Shown piece by piece: positions 53,143 through 61,031 of a DNA stretch of 64,000 nucleotides; position 1 is the stretch's first letter, and the number at the start of each line of letters is the position of its first letter. The translations under genes were made by a program, and so were the position numbers. Source of the DNA: FEN-1322 sp041663425 (lineage in GTDB: Bacteria > Omnitrophota > Gorgyraeia > 2-01-FULL-45-10); assembly GCA_041663425.1 (NCBI GenBank), contig JBAYMS010000001.1, positions 1 to 64,000 on the forward strand, read 5' to 3'. Below the pieces are notes generated by a model. The model was not told the origin of the DNA and searched no databases. It saw only the letters and a list, made by a program, of their open reading frames with translations.

Positions 53143-53345
53143 CTTTCGTCAGTTTAAATTATGGCGAGCCCGCAGATTTTTACATTGTCCCAAGCAAAGT
53201 CGTTGCAACCTTCATAAAAAAACATAATCGAAAGTGGCTTAAGACCCCCGGCAGAAAAGGCCAGAAACACAACCAAACCTCAATGAGACAATTTAGAGAC
53301 GACGAACAGCGATATCGTAACGCATATTACCTCATGAAGTTGTAA
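53143..53345 (+). pseudogene. 3' fragment of a gene, right of the IS element
   Basis: An open frame entering from the IS edge and ending at TAA 53343-53345: TFVSLNYGEPADFYIVPSK, VVATFIKKHNRKWLK, then a basic tail. The pattern FVSLN...DFYIVPSxVVAxYI...HxxWLxTPG is the C-terminal end of a restriction-endonuclease-like family common in genomic islands. The front is missing; I see no matching N-terminal half at 51767-51908, so DNA was probably lost when the IS inserted or recombined. Confidence 0.65.
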
Positions 53346-53373
53346 TATTTTGTAAATTTATATAATAGTTTAA

Positions 53374-53387
53374 GGGACGGTTCTGAC
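53374..53387 (+). repeat. GGGACGGTTCTGA half-element
   Basis: GGGACGGTTCTGAC, one arm of the hairpin seen complete at 55991-56026. Together the two copies bracket the flavin reductase and autotransporter genes. Confidence 0.4.
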
Positions 53388-53424
53388 GAAAATCTGACCG
53401 GTGACATACCACCGACAGGTTCCT

Positions 53425-53967
53425 ATGATACTCAAAGACTATGACATATCGTTAGTATATAGGCTACTTGAGCCGGGCCCGGTTGTGATGGTAACAACAT
53501 CGCGGGATGGCAGGCCCAATGTTATGACTATGTCCTGGCATACCATGATGGAATTTACCCCGCCTCTTATAGGATGTGTTATAAGTGACAGGAATTACAC
53601 ATTCGATGCGCTCAAAGCCACAAAAGAATGCGTTATTGCGATACCTTCGGTAAAGCTTGCAGGCAAAGTGGTGCAGGTGGGCAGTGTTTCAGGCCGGAAC
53701 ACGGATAAATTTAAAACAATAGGACTTACTCCGAAACCCGCCTTTATAGTGAAAGCGCCTATCATAGCCGAATGTTTTGCAAACATAGAATGCAGGGTGG
53801 TAGATACCTCGCTGGTAAATAAATATAATTTCTTCATAATGGAAGCGGTGAAAGCTTCCATAGATCACGCGCAAAAAAATCCGAAAACCCTCCATCATCA
53901 TGGTAAAGGAACGTTCGTTTCCGATGGCGTAAAAATAAGGCGTAAATTTAACAGCCTTGAGCCATAG
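53425..53967 (+). CDS. Flavin reductase-like (FMN-binding split-barrel) protein
   Basis: 180 residues. VVMVTTSRDGRPNVMTMSWH near residue 20 and PPLIGCVISDRNYTFDALK are the FMN-binding split-barrel signature (flavin reductase like domain); NIECRVVD and LHHHGKGTF follow near the end. Such proteins reduce or carry flavin, or act as low-specificity oxidoreductases; the partner is not evident. The ATG at 53425 is preferred; an in-frame GTG at 53401 adds eight residues. First gene after the island. Confidence 0.85.
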   Translation: MILKDYDISLVYRLLEPGPVVMVTTSRDGRPNVMTMSWHTMMEFTPPLIGCVISDRNYTFDALKATKECVIAIPSVKLAGKVVQVGSVSGRNTDKFKTIGLTPKPAFIVKAPIIAECFANIECRVVDTSLVNKYNFFIMEAVKASIDHAQKNPKTLHHHGKGTFVSDGVKIRRKFNSLEP

Positions 53968-53989
53968 AAAATAAAAATCGCACTTATAT

Positions 53990-54018
53990 TTGACACTTGC
54001 ACATACATCATGTATACT
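53990..54018 (+). promoter_or_regulatory. Promoter of the inverse autotransporter gene
   Basis: TTGACA (53990-53995), 17 bp, TATACT (54013-54018), with start near 54025 and the ATG at 54043. Confidence 0.85.
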
Positions 54019-54042
54019 TCATCAAAAACCGAAAGGAAATTA

Positions 54043-55968
54043 ATGTCAAATAAATCTATATTTGCGGCAGTAATAACAGTATTTGTTTTATTTATAACTT
54101 CCGTTTCTTTTGCAAGTCAAGCGTCAACCACTTCCACCAATCAAAGCGAGATCAAACCCTACTGGTTTTTAGATGCGCCTAAAGAATGGCCCGCCCAGGT
54201 AATGCCTGGTATGCGCGGCGGGACTGAGAAACTTAAAAGCTATATCGACAATCTCATCCCTGTTTTTGGCACAAAAGATATCATACTATTTGCTGATTAT
54301 AAATCTGTTATGGGAGCCAGAGGTTCAAACGAAGAGAATATAGGAATAGGGTTAAGAGATCTTCTCTTCGACGAAAAGCTTATCCTGGGAGGCAATTTCT
54401 TCTATGATACCCGCTATACGGAAAACAAGATAAGGCATCATCAGCTGGCATTTGGTTTGGAGGGTTTGACGAAATGGGTAGATGTAAGGTCTAATTTTTA
54501 CTTTCCGATATCGGGTAGGCAGATGCTAAGCGGTGATACTACATATTTATTCGGCTCGAAAAGCCTGGATGTGCAGAACACATACGAAGAACCGTTAACC
54601 GGCATTGATTACGAAGCAGGTGTTCTTATACCATGTTTGTCTGATTACGTTGAGACAAGAGCATTTCTGGGAGGATATAACTATTTTCCCGGCATAGGTA
54701 AAGGGCTTAACGGTATAAAGGCAAGGTTTGAAGTCCGTCCCATAAAGGCGCTTACGGTAAATGTTGAGATGAAAAGCGATAATTACGGTGCGCCCCAATA
54801 TTTTGTTGAAGGTTTTATGACAATCCCTCTCGATACGATGAACGTATTCAAAATAAAAAATCCATTTACCGAATTTGGAAAATACTTCTCCTATAAAAAG
54901 GGCATTAGGTCTTTAAGAGAACGTATGGTTGATAGAGTAGTGAGAGACATAGACGTAACCGCTAAAAGCACTCCTACGGTACGGTCAAAAGCTCATGATC
55001 TTACCTATGTAGACAACACATATTATAGCGGATACTCGAATGGTTCGCTGGATCGCCCGTATACGACTATAGCCGATGGTATAACAAATGCCACGGGAGA
55101 CCATTGGATTTACGTAAAAGGCACCGGCACTAATTATGCCGGCAATCTTAACCTCCCCTCAAACTACGTTCTTTGGGGTAGTGCTTATAATGGAGGCTTC
55201 CAGAATCTCGGCGTAAGCGGTGTTTATCCCGTCATAAGCGGCGGCACTCAATGCTTAACTATTAATAATAATAATACGGTTATGGGGATGAAGATGCAGA
55301 GCGCCACGGACAACGGTATCAAATTTACCGCAGGGACCACATTAACCGGAACGATAAAACATAATATCTGTAATAGCAACGGCAACAACGGAATAGATCT
55401 GGACAGCAACACAGCTACGATCACAAGCTTCACCATCGACAGTAATACGCTCAATAGTAATACCAGTAATGGAATAAACTTTGGAGGCAATAGCGGGACG
55501 ATGCGTAACGTTACTATTTCCAATAATATGATAGACAGCAACGGGGATGATGCAATAAGGATGTGGGCAAACTCAGGGACACTGACCGGTTTTCTCATCT
55601 CTAATAATACGTGCAGCAATGCCGGCCTTCACCATGGAATAGATATGGATGGCAATGGTGGCACTATGAGTAATTTTACGTTCTTGCGTAACGTCATAAC
55701 AGGTAATAACCGGGACGGAATAATGATGAAGGGCGGGACTATAACCGGCATTAATTTTGGCGATGGCACAGCAGGCGGCTATAACTCCATCTATAATAAC
55801 AACCAAGCGGCTGGCAGCTATTACGATTTTGAAAACCAAACCGGAAACGCTGTCTACGCCCAGTATAACTGGTGGGGACAGGCTACCGGACCGGGCGCAG
55901 GGCAGATTTACAATAGTGCCACTAGCAGCACAAATTCTTCAAATTACCTATCCTCAAATCCAAACTAA
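54043..55968 (+). CDS. Inverse autotransporter with beta-helix passenger (adhesin or surface hydrolase)
   Basis: 641 residues. Signal peptide (FAAVITVFVLFITSVSFA) then an outer-membrane beta-barrel of the intimin/invasin type: DIILFADYKSVMGARGSNEENIGIGLRDL, FFYDTRYTENKIRHHQLAFGLE and NFYFPISGR in order (the inverse-autotransporter beta domain), ending near residue 320. After a linker (TPTVRSKAHDLTYVD) comes a right-handed parallel beta-helix: DRPYTTIADGI, then many NN/SN turns (NICNSNGNNGIDLDSN, NTLNSNTSNGINFGG) and NWWGQATGPG near the end. Gram-negative surface protein. The beta-helix could bind or cut polysaccharide; no catalytic set is seen. AAAGGAAATTA ribosome site decides the start. Confidence 0.85.
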   Translation: MSNKSIFAAVITVFVLFITSVSFASQASTTSTNQSEIKPYWFLDAPKEWPAQVMPGMRGGTEKLKSYIDNLIPVFGTKDIILFADYKSVMGARGSNEENIGIGLRDLLFDEKLILGGNFFYDTRYTENKIRHHQLAFGLEGLTKWVDVRSNFYFPISGRQMLSGDTTYLFGSKSLDVQNTYEEPLTGIDYEAGVLIPCLSDYVETRAFLGGYNYFPGIGKGLNGIKARFEVRPIKALTVNVEMKSDNYGAPQYFVEGFMTIPLDTMNVFKIKNPFTEFGKYFSYKKGIRSLRERMVDRVVRDIDVTAKSTPTVRSKAHDLTYVDNTYYSGYSNGSLDRPYTTIADGITNATGDHWIYVKGTGTNYAGNLNLPSNYVLWGSAYNGGFQNLGVSGVYPVISGGTQCLTINNNNTVMGMKMQSATDNGIKFTAGTTLTGTIKHNICNSNGNNGIDLDSNTATITSFTIDSNTLNSNTSNGINFGGNSGTMRNVTISNNMIDSNGDDAIRMWANSGTLTGFLISNNTCSNAGLHHGIDMDGNGGTMSNFTFLRNVITGNNRDGIMMKGGTITGINFGDGTAGGYNSIYNNNQAAGSYYDFENQTGNAVYAQYNWWGQATGPGAGQIYNSATSSTNSSNYLSSNPN

Positions 55969-55990
55969 TTCTTAGGTAGATTGAAACCGC

Positions 55991-56026
55991 GGGGACGGCT
56001 CTGAATGTAATTTCAGAACCGTCCCC
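55991..56026 (+). terminator. GGGGACGG palindrome after the autotransporter gene
   Basis: GGGGACGG-CTCTGA and TTCAGAACCGTCCCC form a long stem with a short loop, followed by AAATTTTTATTTT. It may act as terminator for the gene ending at 55968 and is a REP-like element; a half copy is at 53374. Confidence 0.7.
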
Positions 56027-56120
56027 AAATTTTTATTTTATATTATCATTATCAAAAACTTGTCAACCGTGCATTTTTAATGTAAGCTTAAACCGCTGAT
56101 GTTAAAAACAGAGGAGCGGC

Positions 56121-56525
56121 ATGGCCCAGAAAATATTGATAGTAGATGACGAAAAAGATTTTATCGATATGCTTGCCGAAAGGCTTATGGCAAAAGGATT
56201 TAACATAGTCGAAGCCTTTAACGGAAAAGATGGGCTCGATAAAGCGCATGCAGAAAAGCCTGATGTGATAGTGCTCGACCTGACAATGCCGGAGATGAGC
56301 GGTTATGATGTATGCAGAAAGCTTAAAATAGATAAAAATTATAAAGACATACCGATCATAATGTTGACTGGAAAGTTCCAGCCAAACGATATAGAGTTCG
56401 GCAGGGAAATGGGAGCAGATGCGTATCTGACAAAACCGCTGGAGTTGAAAGCGTTATCCCACAAGATAGACGCGCTCTTACGCCTTCGGGATAAAAATAA
56501 AAAAATAAAAGGAGTATCAAGATGA
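56121..56525 (+). CDS. Single-domain response regulator (CheY-like receiver)
   Basis: 134 residues, receiver domain only. Acidic pair DDEK near residue 9, phospho-acceptor Asp53 in VIVLDLTMPEMSG, switch Thr in IIMLTGK and Lys in LTKPLELK. No output domain and no kinase nearby. GAGGAG ribosome site. Its stop overlaps the hydrolase gene by 4 bp, so it is co-expressed with the two envelope genes that follow. Confidence 0.92.
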   Translation: MAQKILIVDDEKDFIDMLAERLMAKGFNIVEAFNGKDGLDKAHAEKPDVIVLDLTMPEMSGYDVCRKLKIDKNYKDIPIIMLTGKFQPNDIEFGREMGADAYLTKPLELKALSHKIDALLRLRDKNKKIKGVSR

Positions 56526-57628
56526 AGAAAATGCTTGTTGCGCTGTTCGGCATTGTGTTTTTAACATCATCAGTAATAATTCCTGCCGAGGCCTGCACAA
56601 GTTTTCTTTTAAAAACCAAAAACGGCAGCCCTGTTTATGGACGCACATGTGAGTGGGGTGCTTTTGATACCGAGCCAGATATTGTAATGGTGCCGCGCAA
56701 CTATAAATTTACTTCTAAGCTGAAAGACGGCAAATTGGGAATGACCTGGAAAAATAAATATGGATACGTTGCTATAAACGCTCTTAACCTGCCATTCTAC
56801 CTGGACGGCATGAATGAAACCGGTCTTACCATAGGCGGTTTGTATTTACCGGCGTTCGCCGAATTTCAGCCCTTTAAAGCCAGTGAGCAATCTGTTACTG
56901 TAAATAATCTCGATCTGATAGGTTATATACTGGGCCAGTTCAAGACGACAGGAGAGGTCAGGGCCGCATTGCCAAAACTACGCATTGTAGAATTGTCTAA
57001 AGATGTTCTCAACGTGCCTATGCCTCTGCATTATGTTGTTACAGACAGCACGGGGAATTCTATAGTGATCGAATATGTTAAAGGCTCGCTGAATATTTAC
57101 GATAATACAATCGGGGTTATGACTAATTCCCCGGGTTACGACTGGCATATAATAAATTTACGCAACTATACTCATCTTACGCCATACGGCGAAGAACCAG
57201 GCGATAAAGAAATAAACGGTGCTAATTTTACTCCCGTTGGTGTAGGCGACGGTATGACGGGTCTGCCCGGCGACTACTCGTCGGCATCCCGCTTTATCCG
57301 GGCTTTTTTCTATACAGAGACGTCCCTTCCGCTCGAAGATGCTGACGCGGCGATAAATCAGGCATCCCGCATTCTTAATAACTTCGATTATCCCAAAGGT
57401 TTTGAACGCAATGGAACTTCGGAAAAATATACGCTTGGATATACGCAGTGGAGTGTGATAGGCGACATCCGGAATAAGCGCTACTATTGGTGGACGGAAT
57501 GGAACCGCCAGATGCGCATGGTCGATCTGAATAAATTGAGTTTCAGCGGCAGTGAAATTGCTGTCAGCCAGCTGGACAAGGTGCGGATGCAAAACGTAGA
57601 CGACCGGACCAGGGATTTCCAAAAATGA
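56522..57628 (+). CDS. Secreted choloylglycine hydrolase-family (linear amide C-N) Ntn hydrolase
   Basis: 368 residues. A signal peptide (MLVALFGIVFLTSSVIIPAEA) ends just before Cys25, so cleavage would expose the N-terminal nucleophile of the family (CTSFLLKTKNG). Other marks: YGRTCEW (Arg), MTNSPGYDWHIINLRNY (Asn region), FTPVGVGDGMTGLPGDYSSASR and QWSVIGDIRNKRYYWWTEWN. The family contains bile-salt hydrolases, penicillin V acylases and acyl-homoserine-lactone acylases; the substrate here cannot be told, but the signal peptide puts it in the periplasm or outside. Confidence 0.88.
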   Translation: MKKMLVALFGIVFLTSSVIIPAEACTSFLLKTKNGSPVYGRTCEWGAFDTEPDIVMVPRNYKFTSKLKDGKLGMTWKNKYGYVAINALNLPFYLDGMNETGLTIGGLYLPAFAEFQPFKASEQSVTVNNLDLIGYILGQFKTTGEVRAALPKLRIVELSKDVLNVPMPLHYVVTDSTGNSIVIEYVKGSLNIYDNTIGVMTNSPGYDWHIINLRNYTHLTPYGEEPGDKEINGANFTPVGVGDGMTGLPGDYSSASRFIRAFFYTETSLPLEDADAAINQASRILNNFDYPKGFERNGTSEKYTLGYTQWSVIGDIRNKRYYWWTEWNRQMRMVDLNKLSFSGSEIAVSQLDKVRMQNVDDRTRDFQK

Positions 57629-57651
57629 AACAAAAAAAACGGGAGGTGTGG

Positions 57652-58716
57652 GTGCATAAATATTTCGCAGTATTATTGGCATTTATTTTTGTATTATTTA
57701 TTTCGCCAGCTGCATTATTGGCCGGTGAGAAATCGGCAGAAATAAAGAAGACGACATGGAATGATATCTTTTCCGGAGTGGTTGGAAATTACCCGCTTAG
57801 TATGGAACAGACCAGCCCTGAGCCAGCTCAAAAAAACAAGCTCAGCATACCGAAAAACTGGGAATTCAACGCGGAAATAAAACGTTATCTTACAAGCCAT
57901 ACTTCGTATGAATTTGGAAGCCCTGAAGCTCCTTTTACAAAGCCGCTAAGCCGGCTCGAATTTCCAGTTAATACATGGTGGTTAAATCTTGATCTGCGCC
58001 GGACTTCTCCGCGATGGTCTGTCGGAGGCAGGGCAGGGTTAAGCCTTAACCGCAATTCAAACCAATGGATGGAGGATTCGGATTGGGGCCCTTCCGGCAG
58101 CGTAAATGCGTTAACCAACTATTCCAGAAATTATTGTGATATAAGGAACGCATTCCTGTTCCGTGGAGATGTAGACGTGAATATTTCGGACTGGCTGCGT
58201 CTGCCGTCCGCGTGGGAGATCAGACCGCTTTTTGCGTTCCAGTTCCAGAGGTTCAAAGCAGTGGCGCACGATGGTGTTCAGTGGAACTACGATAAAGATA
58301 CTTCCGAGCCGCTGGACGGGGATGCCATAAGCTTCCGGCAGGATTGGTATACATATATGATCGGGCTCAGAGGCTCATATAGTAAGAATTTAAACAAGAA
58401 TGTAACGATTAAACTCAGAGGAGAGGCTGATTGGGGACCTGCTGTCGGATATAACGAAGATCATCATCTTCTGCGCGGGAATAGGTTTACCTATGAAAAG
58501 ACATCCGGCCAGGCTCTTTACTTCTCGACCGGACTGGACATGACCGTTTCAAAAACTATAACCATGGGTGTCGGTATAGACTATCTGCAGATAAGAACTT
58601 CAGGTATACACAGATGGTGGGATACTGCAGAAGCCGCTGATCAATGCTGGTCAGACGGGGTGAAGGCCTGGTCCGATCAGTTCGGCCTGAGCACACACAT
58701 ATCGTATGCATTTTAA
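57652..58716 (+). CDS. Omptin-family outer-membrane protease
   Basis: 354 residues from the GTG at 57652, which has a GGGAGG site and gives a clean signal peptide (KYFAVLLAFIFVLFISPAALLAG). An ATG at 57625 overlapping the previous stop is the alternative. The middle matches omptins: SRLEFPVNTWWLNLDLRR, WSVGGRAGLSL, the acidic pair in MEDSDWGP (near residue 144), and EDHHLLR near 270, corresponding to the Asp-His dyad of OmpT. It ends in a C-terminal aromatic strand (HISYAF), an outer-membrane barrel sorting signal. Omptins cleave between basic residues, degrade cationic peptides and are LPS-dependent. They are scarce outside Proteobacteria. Confidence 0.84.
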   Translation: MHKYFAVLLAFIFVLFISPAALLAGEKSAEIKKTTWNDIFSGVVGNYPLSMEQTSPEPAQKNKLSIPKNWEFNAEIKRYLTSHTSYEFGSPEAPFTKPLSRLEFPVNTWWLNLDLRRTSPRWSVGGRAGLSLNRNSNQWMEDSDWGPSGSVNALTNYSRNYCDIRNAFLFRGDVDVNISDWLRLPSAWEIRPLFAFQFQRFKAVAHDGVQWNYDKDTSEPLDGDAISFRQDWYTYMIGLRGSYSKNLNKNVTIKLRGEADWGPAVGYNEDHHLLRGNRFTYEKTSGQALYFSTGLDMTVSKTITMGVGIDYLQIRTSGIHRWWDTAEAADQCWSDGVKAWSDQFGLSTHISYAF

Positions 58717-58736
58717 AAGAGTGATATAATTAATAT

Positions 58737-59363
58737 ATGCTTATACTGATCGAGAAAATACCGTTTCACAGGCTTGGAGCGCTGATAGACGGTGTATTTG
58801 CGATAGTCATGACGATACTTGTCCTCGATATAAAAGTTCCTCATGACATGGCTGTATTTAAAAGTTTAAGTTTAGAGCACTTCCTCACCGGACAGTTCCA
58901 GGATATAGTTATCTACATGGTAGTCTTTATGGTCCTCGCGTATCTGTGGATAATAAATCACAGCGAGTCACACTTTATAAAATTTACCGACTATGTCCAC
59001 TTATGGCTTACCATACTATGTCTTATGTTCGTAGCGCTTCTTCCTTTCTCATCCGCTCTGGTGAATAAATATCCGCAAGATGAGATCGCGGAGCTGTTCC
59101 TTGCGGGGAATGTTCTGATAATAGGCATATTTAACTATATCAGCTGGGCATATATTATAAAGCGTCCGGCGCTGCTGGAGTCTACGCTCACTGAGAAACA
59201 AACAGCCACAGAGAAGAAGAAGCTTCTGATAATGCCTCTTGTGGCCGTTATGGCAATGGCGGTTGCTCTTATATATCCCCTGGGGTCATCGTATACGCTT
59301 CTTTTAGCTCCGGTAGCAATGTTCTTTATGGAATTGCGATGGGGAGCTAGGAATAAAAGGTAA
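58737..59363 (+). CDS. TMEM175/DUF1211-like membrane protein
   Basis: 208 residues. HRLGALIDGVFAIVMTILVLDIKVP near the N-terminus (in parts: ALIDGVFAIVMTILVLDI) resembles the FSDxVFAIxxTLL hallmark of TMEM175-type potassium channels; the usual FSD reads LID here. Six predicted membrane segments. Bacterial members leak K+ or other cations. Preceded by a 20 bp gap from the omptin gene, so perhaps in the same transcript. Confidence 0.78.
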   Translation: MLILIEKIPFHRLGALIDGVFAIVMTILVLDIKVPHDMAVFKSLSLEHFLTGQFQDIVIYMVVFMVLAYLWIINHSESHFIKFTDYVHLWLTILCLMFVALLPFSSALVNKYPQDEIAELFLAGNVLIIGIFNYISWAYIIKRPALLESTLTEKQTATEKKKLLIMPLVAVMAMAVALIYPLGSSYTLLLAPVAMFFMELRWGARNKR

Positions 59364-59367
59364 GGCA

Positions 59368-59396
59368 TTGTATTTCTCTTCAACATATGCTATACT
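59368..59396 (+). promoter_or_regulatory. Promoter of the 59.4 kb structured leader RNA
   Basis: TTGTAT (59368-59373), 17 bp, TATACT (59391-59396). Start near 59403, at the first stem of the RNA. Confidence 0.7.
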
Positions 59397-59400
59397 ATAG

Positions 59401-59506
59401 GTGAGGCCAAGGGAGAAGGGATTTAGACAGTAGCCCATAAGCCTCACAAGGTTTTGCCCATCTACCAAATACGGTATAAACAGAAAAGGTAGGTGGGTTT
59501 TCTTTT
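59401..59506 (+). ncRNA. Unidentified structured RNA or attenuator with terminator
   Basis: About 106 nt. GTGAGGC (59401-59407) pairs with GCCTCAC (59441-59447), enclosing GGGAGAAGGG and CCC that can pair. Then CCCATCTACC (59457-59466) pairs with GGTAGGTGGG (59488-59497) over 10 bp with one G-U, then TTTTCTTTT. It starts at its own promoter and lies 30 bp before the TMTC-like gene, so it may be an attenuator for that gene or a free small RNA. I match it to no riboswitch class that I know (not TPP, SAM, preQ1, fluoride, PyrR). Confidence 0.5.
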
Positions 59507-59537
59507 AGATAAAAACAGCACAATATCCGCATATCTG

Positions 59538-61031
59538 ATGAATCAGGAACGAAAAAATATATTTTTCCTGCCTATTATTTCAATAATCATTTTAGGGGCT
59601 ATTTGTTATGCCGGCTCTCTGAATGGGAAATTTATACTGGATGATGAGCTTCTGGTAAAAGAGAACGCGCTCATAGCGAACAGGGCAGGTCCTGGTACAT
59701 TTCTTTCTACCAATATCATGGCAGGGGCCGGCATGGTCTCCGCTTTTTACCGTCCATTGCAGATGATCACCTATGCGCTGGATCATGCCATATGGGATCT
59801 TAATCCGTTCGGATATCATATTACTAATATATTTATTCATATTCTTACCGCACTATGCATATATTGGCTGATCAATATTTTATATAATGATAATAAATTA
59901 TCCTTTTTAACCGCCGCATTATTCGTGGTTCATCCGATGCATACCGAAGCCGTAAGCTATATCTCTGGCAGGGCAGATCCTCTTTCCGCATTATCTATGC
60001 TTCTATGCGCGATAATATATATAAAACAAGTGAAGCTGGGCAGGGCAGGTGTTTCGGGCTGCGCACTGCTCATATTAACTTATGTTTTAGCGCTTCTTTC
60101 GAAAGAGATGAGTGTGGTGCTGCCGCTACTGCTCCTTCTTTATCATTTTGTTTTCAAAAAGAAGGTGCGTTGGCCGGCATTTGTGTCTTTACTGAGCGTC
60201 CTGGCTGTCTATCTGTTAGTCAGGTTCACTTATCTTAGAGATATATCTTTTCCGACGAATATTGGGATCGATACGATGCTTAACAGGATTCCCGGATTCT
60301 TCGCCGCAATACTGAATTATATAAAGCTTTTATTTGTGCCGATCCCGCTTCATATGGAATACGGGGCCAGACTGTTCCGATTTGCGGACCCAATAGTAGT
60401 TTCCGGCATGGTAGTAGTTTTTAATATACTCGTTTTTGCCTATACGAAAAGAAACAACAAGGTAGTCCTATTTTCAATAGGCTGGTTTTTTCTGGCCTTG
60501 CTTCCGTCGGCTAATTTATACAAAGTAAACGCATACATGGCGGAACATTTTCTTTATCTGCCTTCCATAGGATTTTTCCTGTTGGCAGCCTATGTTTTAA
60601 CAAATATTTATAATAATAAAAGGTATAAAATTATCGGACTTGCGCTGATGGTGACTGCTATCTTATTTTATTCGGTCCTTACGATAAAACAAAACGAATA
60701 CTGGAGAGACCCTATAACATTTTACACAAGGACCATAGAATTTGCCCCACCCAGTGCGAACATTTATTATGGCCGTGGAATAATTTATGATAAAAAAGGT
60801 GACTATGATAAAGCCATATCAGATTACACCATGGCTATTAAAATAAAACCTGACTATACGGATGCATACAATAATAGGGGTATCGTCCACAGTAAAATGG
60901 GCAATTATGAACAAGCCATATCAGATTATGCTATGGCTATAAAGATAGATCCGGACTATATTCCCGCCCAGAAAAATCTTATAAAAGCACGTAAAGATAG
61001 CGGCAGGATTGCAGAGGGCCATAGCAGATGA
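59538..61031 (+). CDS. Polytopic TMTC-like glycosyltransferase with C-terminal TPR repeats
   Basis: 497 residues. Start ATG at 59538 (MNQERKNIFFLP) after the terminator; an earlier GTG at 59493 would sit in the terminator stem and is rejected. N-terminal part has GT-C-like traits: FILDDELLVKEN (acidic pair in the first loop), YRPLQMITYALDHAIW, HITNIFIHIL, and VVHPMHTEAVSYISGRADPL, as in TMTC O-mannosyltransferases and bacterial DUF1736 relatives. About ten membrane helices. Two tetratricopeptide repeats at the end (YYGRGIIYDKKGDYDKAISD, AYNNRGIVHSKMGNYEQAIS). Probably glycosylates surface proteins or glycans. Overlaps the next gene by 4 bp. Confidence 0.82.
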   Translation: MNQERKNIFFLPIISIIILGAICYAGSLNGKFILDDELLVKENALIANRAGPGTFLSTNIMAGAGMVSAFYRPLQMITYALDHAIWDLNPFGYHITNIFIHILTALCIYWLINILYNDNKLSFLTAALFVVHPMHTEAVSYISGRADPLSALSMLLCAIIYIKQVKLGRAGVSGCALLILTYVLALLSKEMSVVLPLLLLLYHFVFKKKVRWPAFVSLLSVLAVYLLVRFTYLRDISFPTNIGIDTMLNRIPGFFAAILNYIKLLFVPIPLHMEYGARLFRFADPIVVSGMVVVFNILVFAYTKRNNKVVLFSIGWFFLALLPSANLYKVNAYMAEHFLYLPSIGFFLLAAYVLTNIYNNKRYKIIGLALMVTAILFYSVLTIKQNEYWRDPITFYTRTIEFAPPSANIYYGRGIIYDKKGDYDKAISDYTMAIKIKPDYTDAYNNRGIVHSKMGNYEQAISDYAMAIKIDPDYIPAQKNLIKARKDSGRIAEGHSR

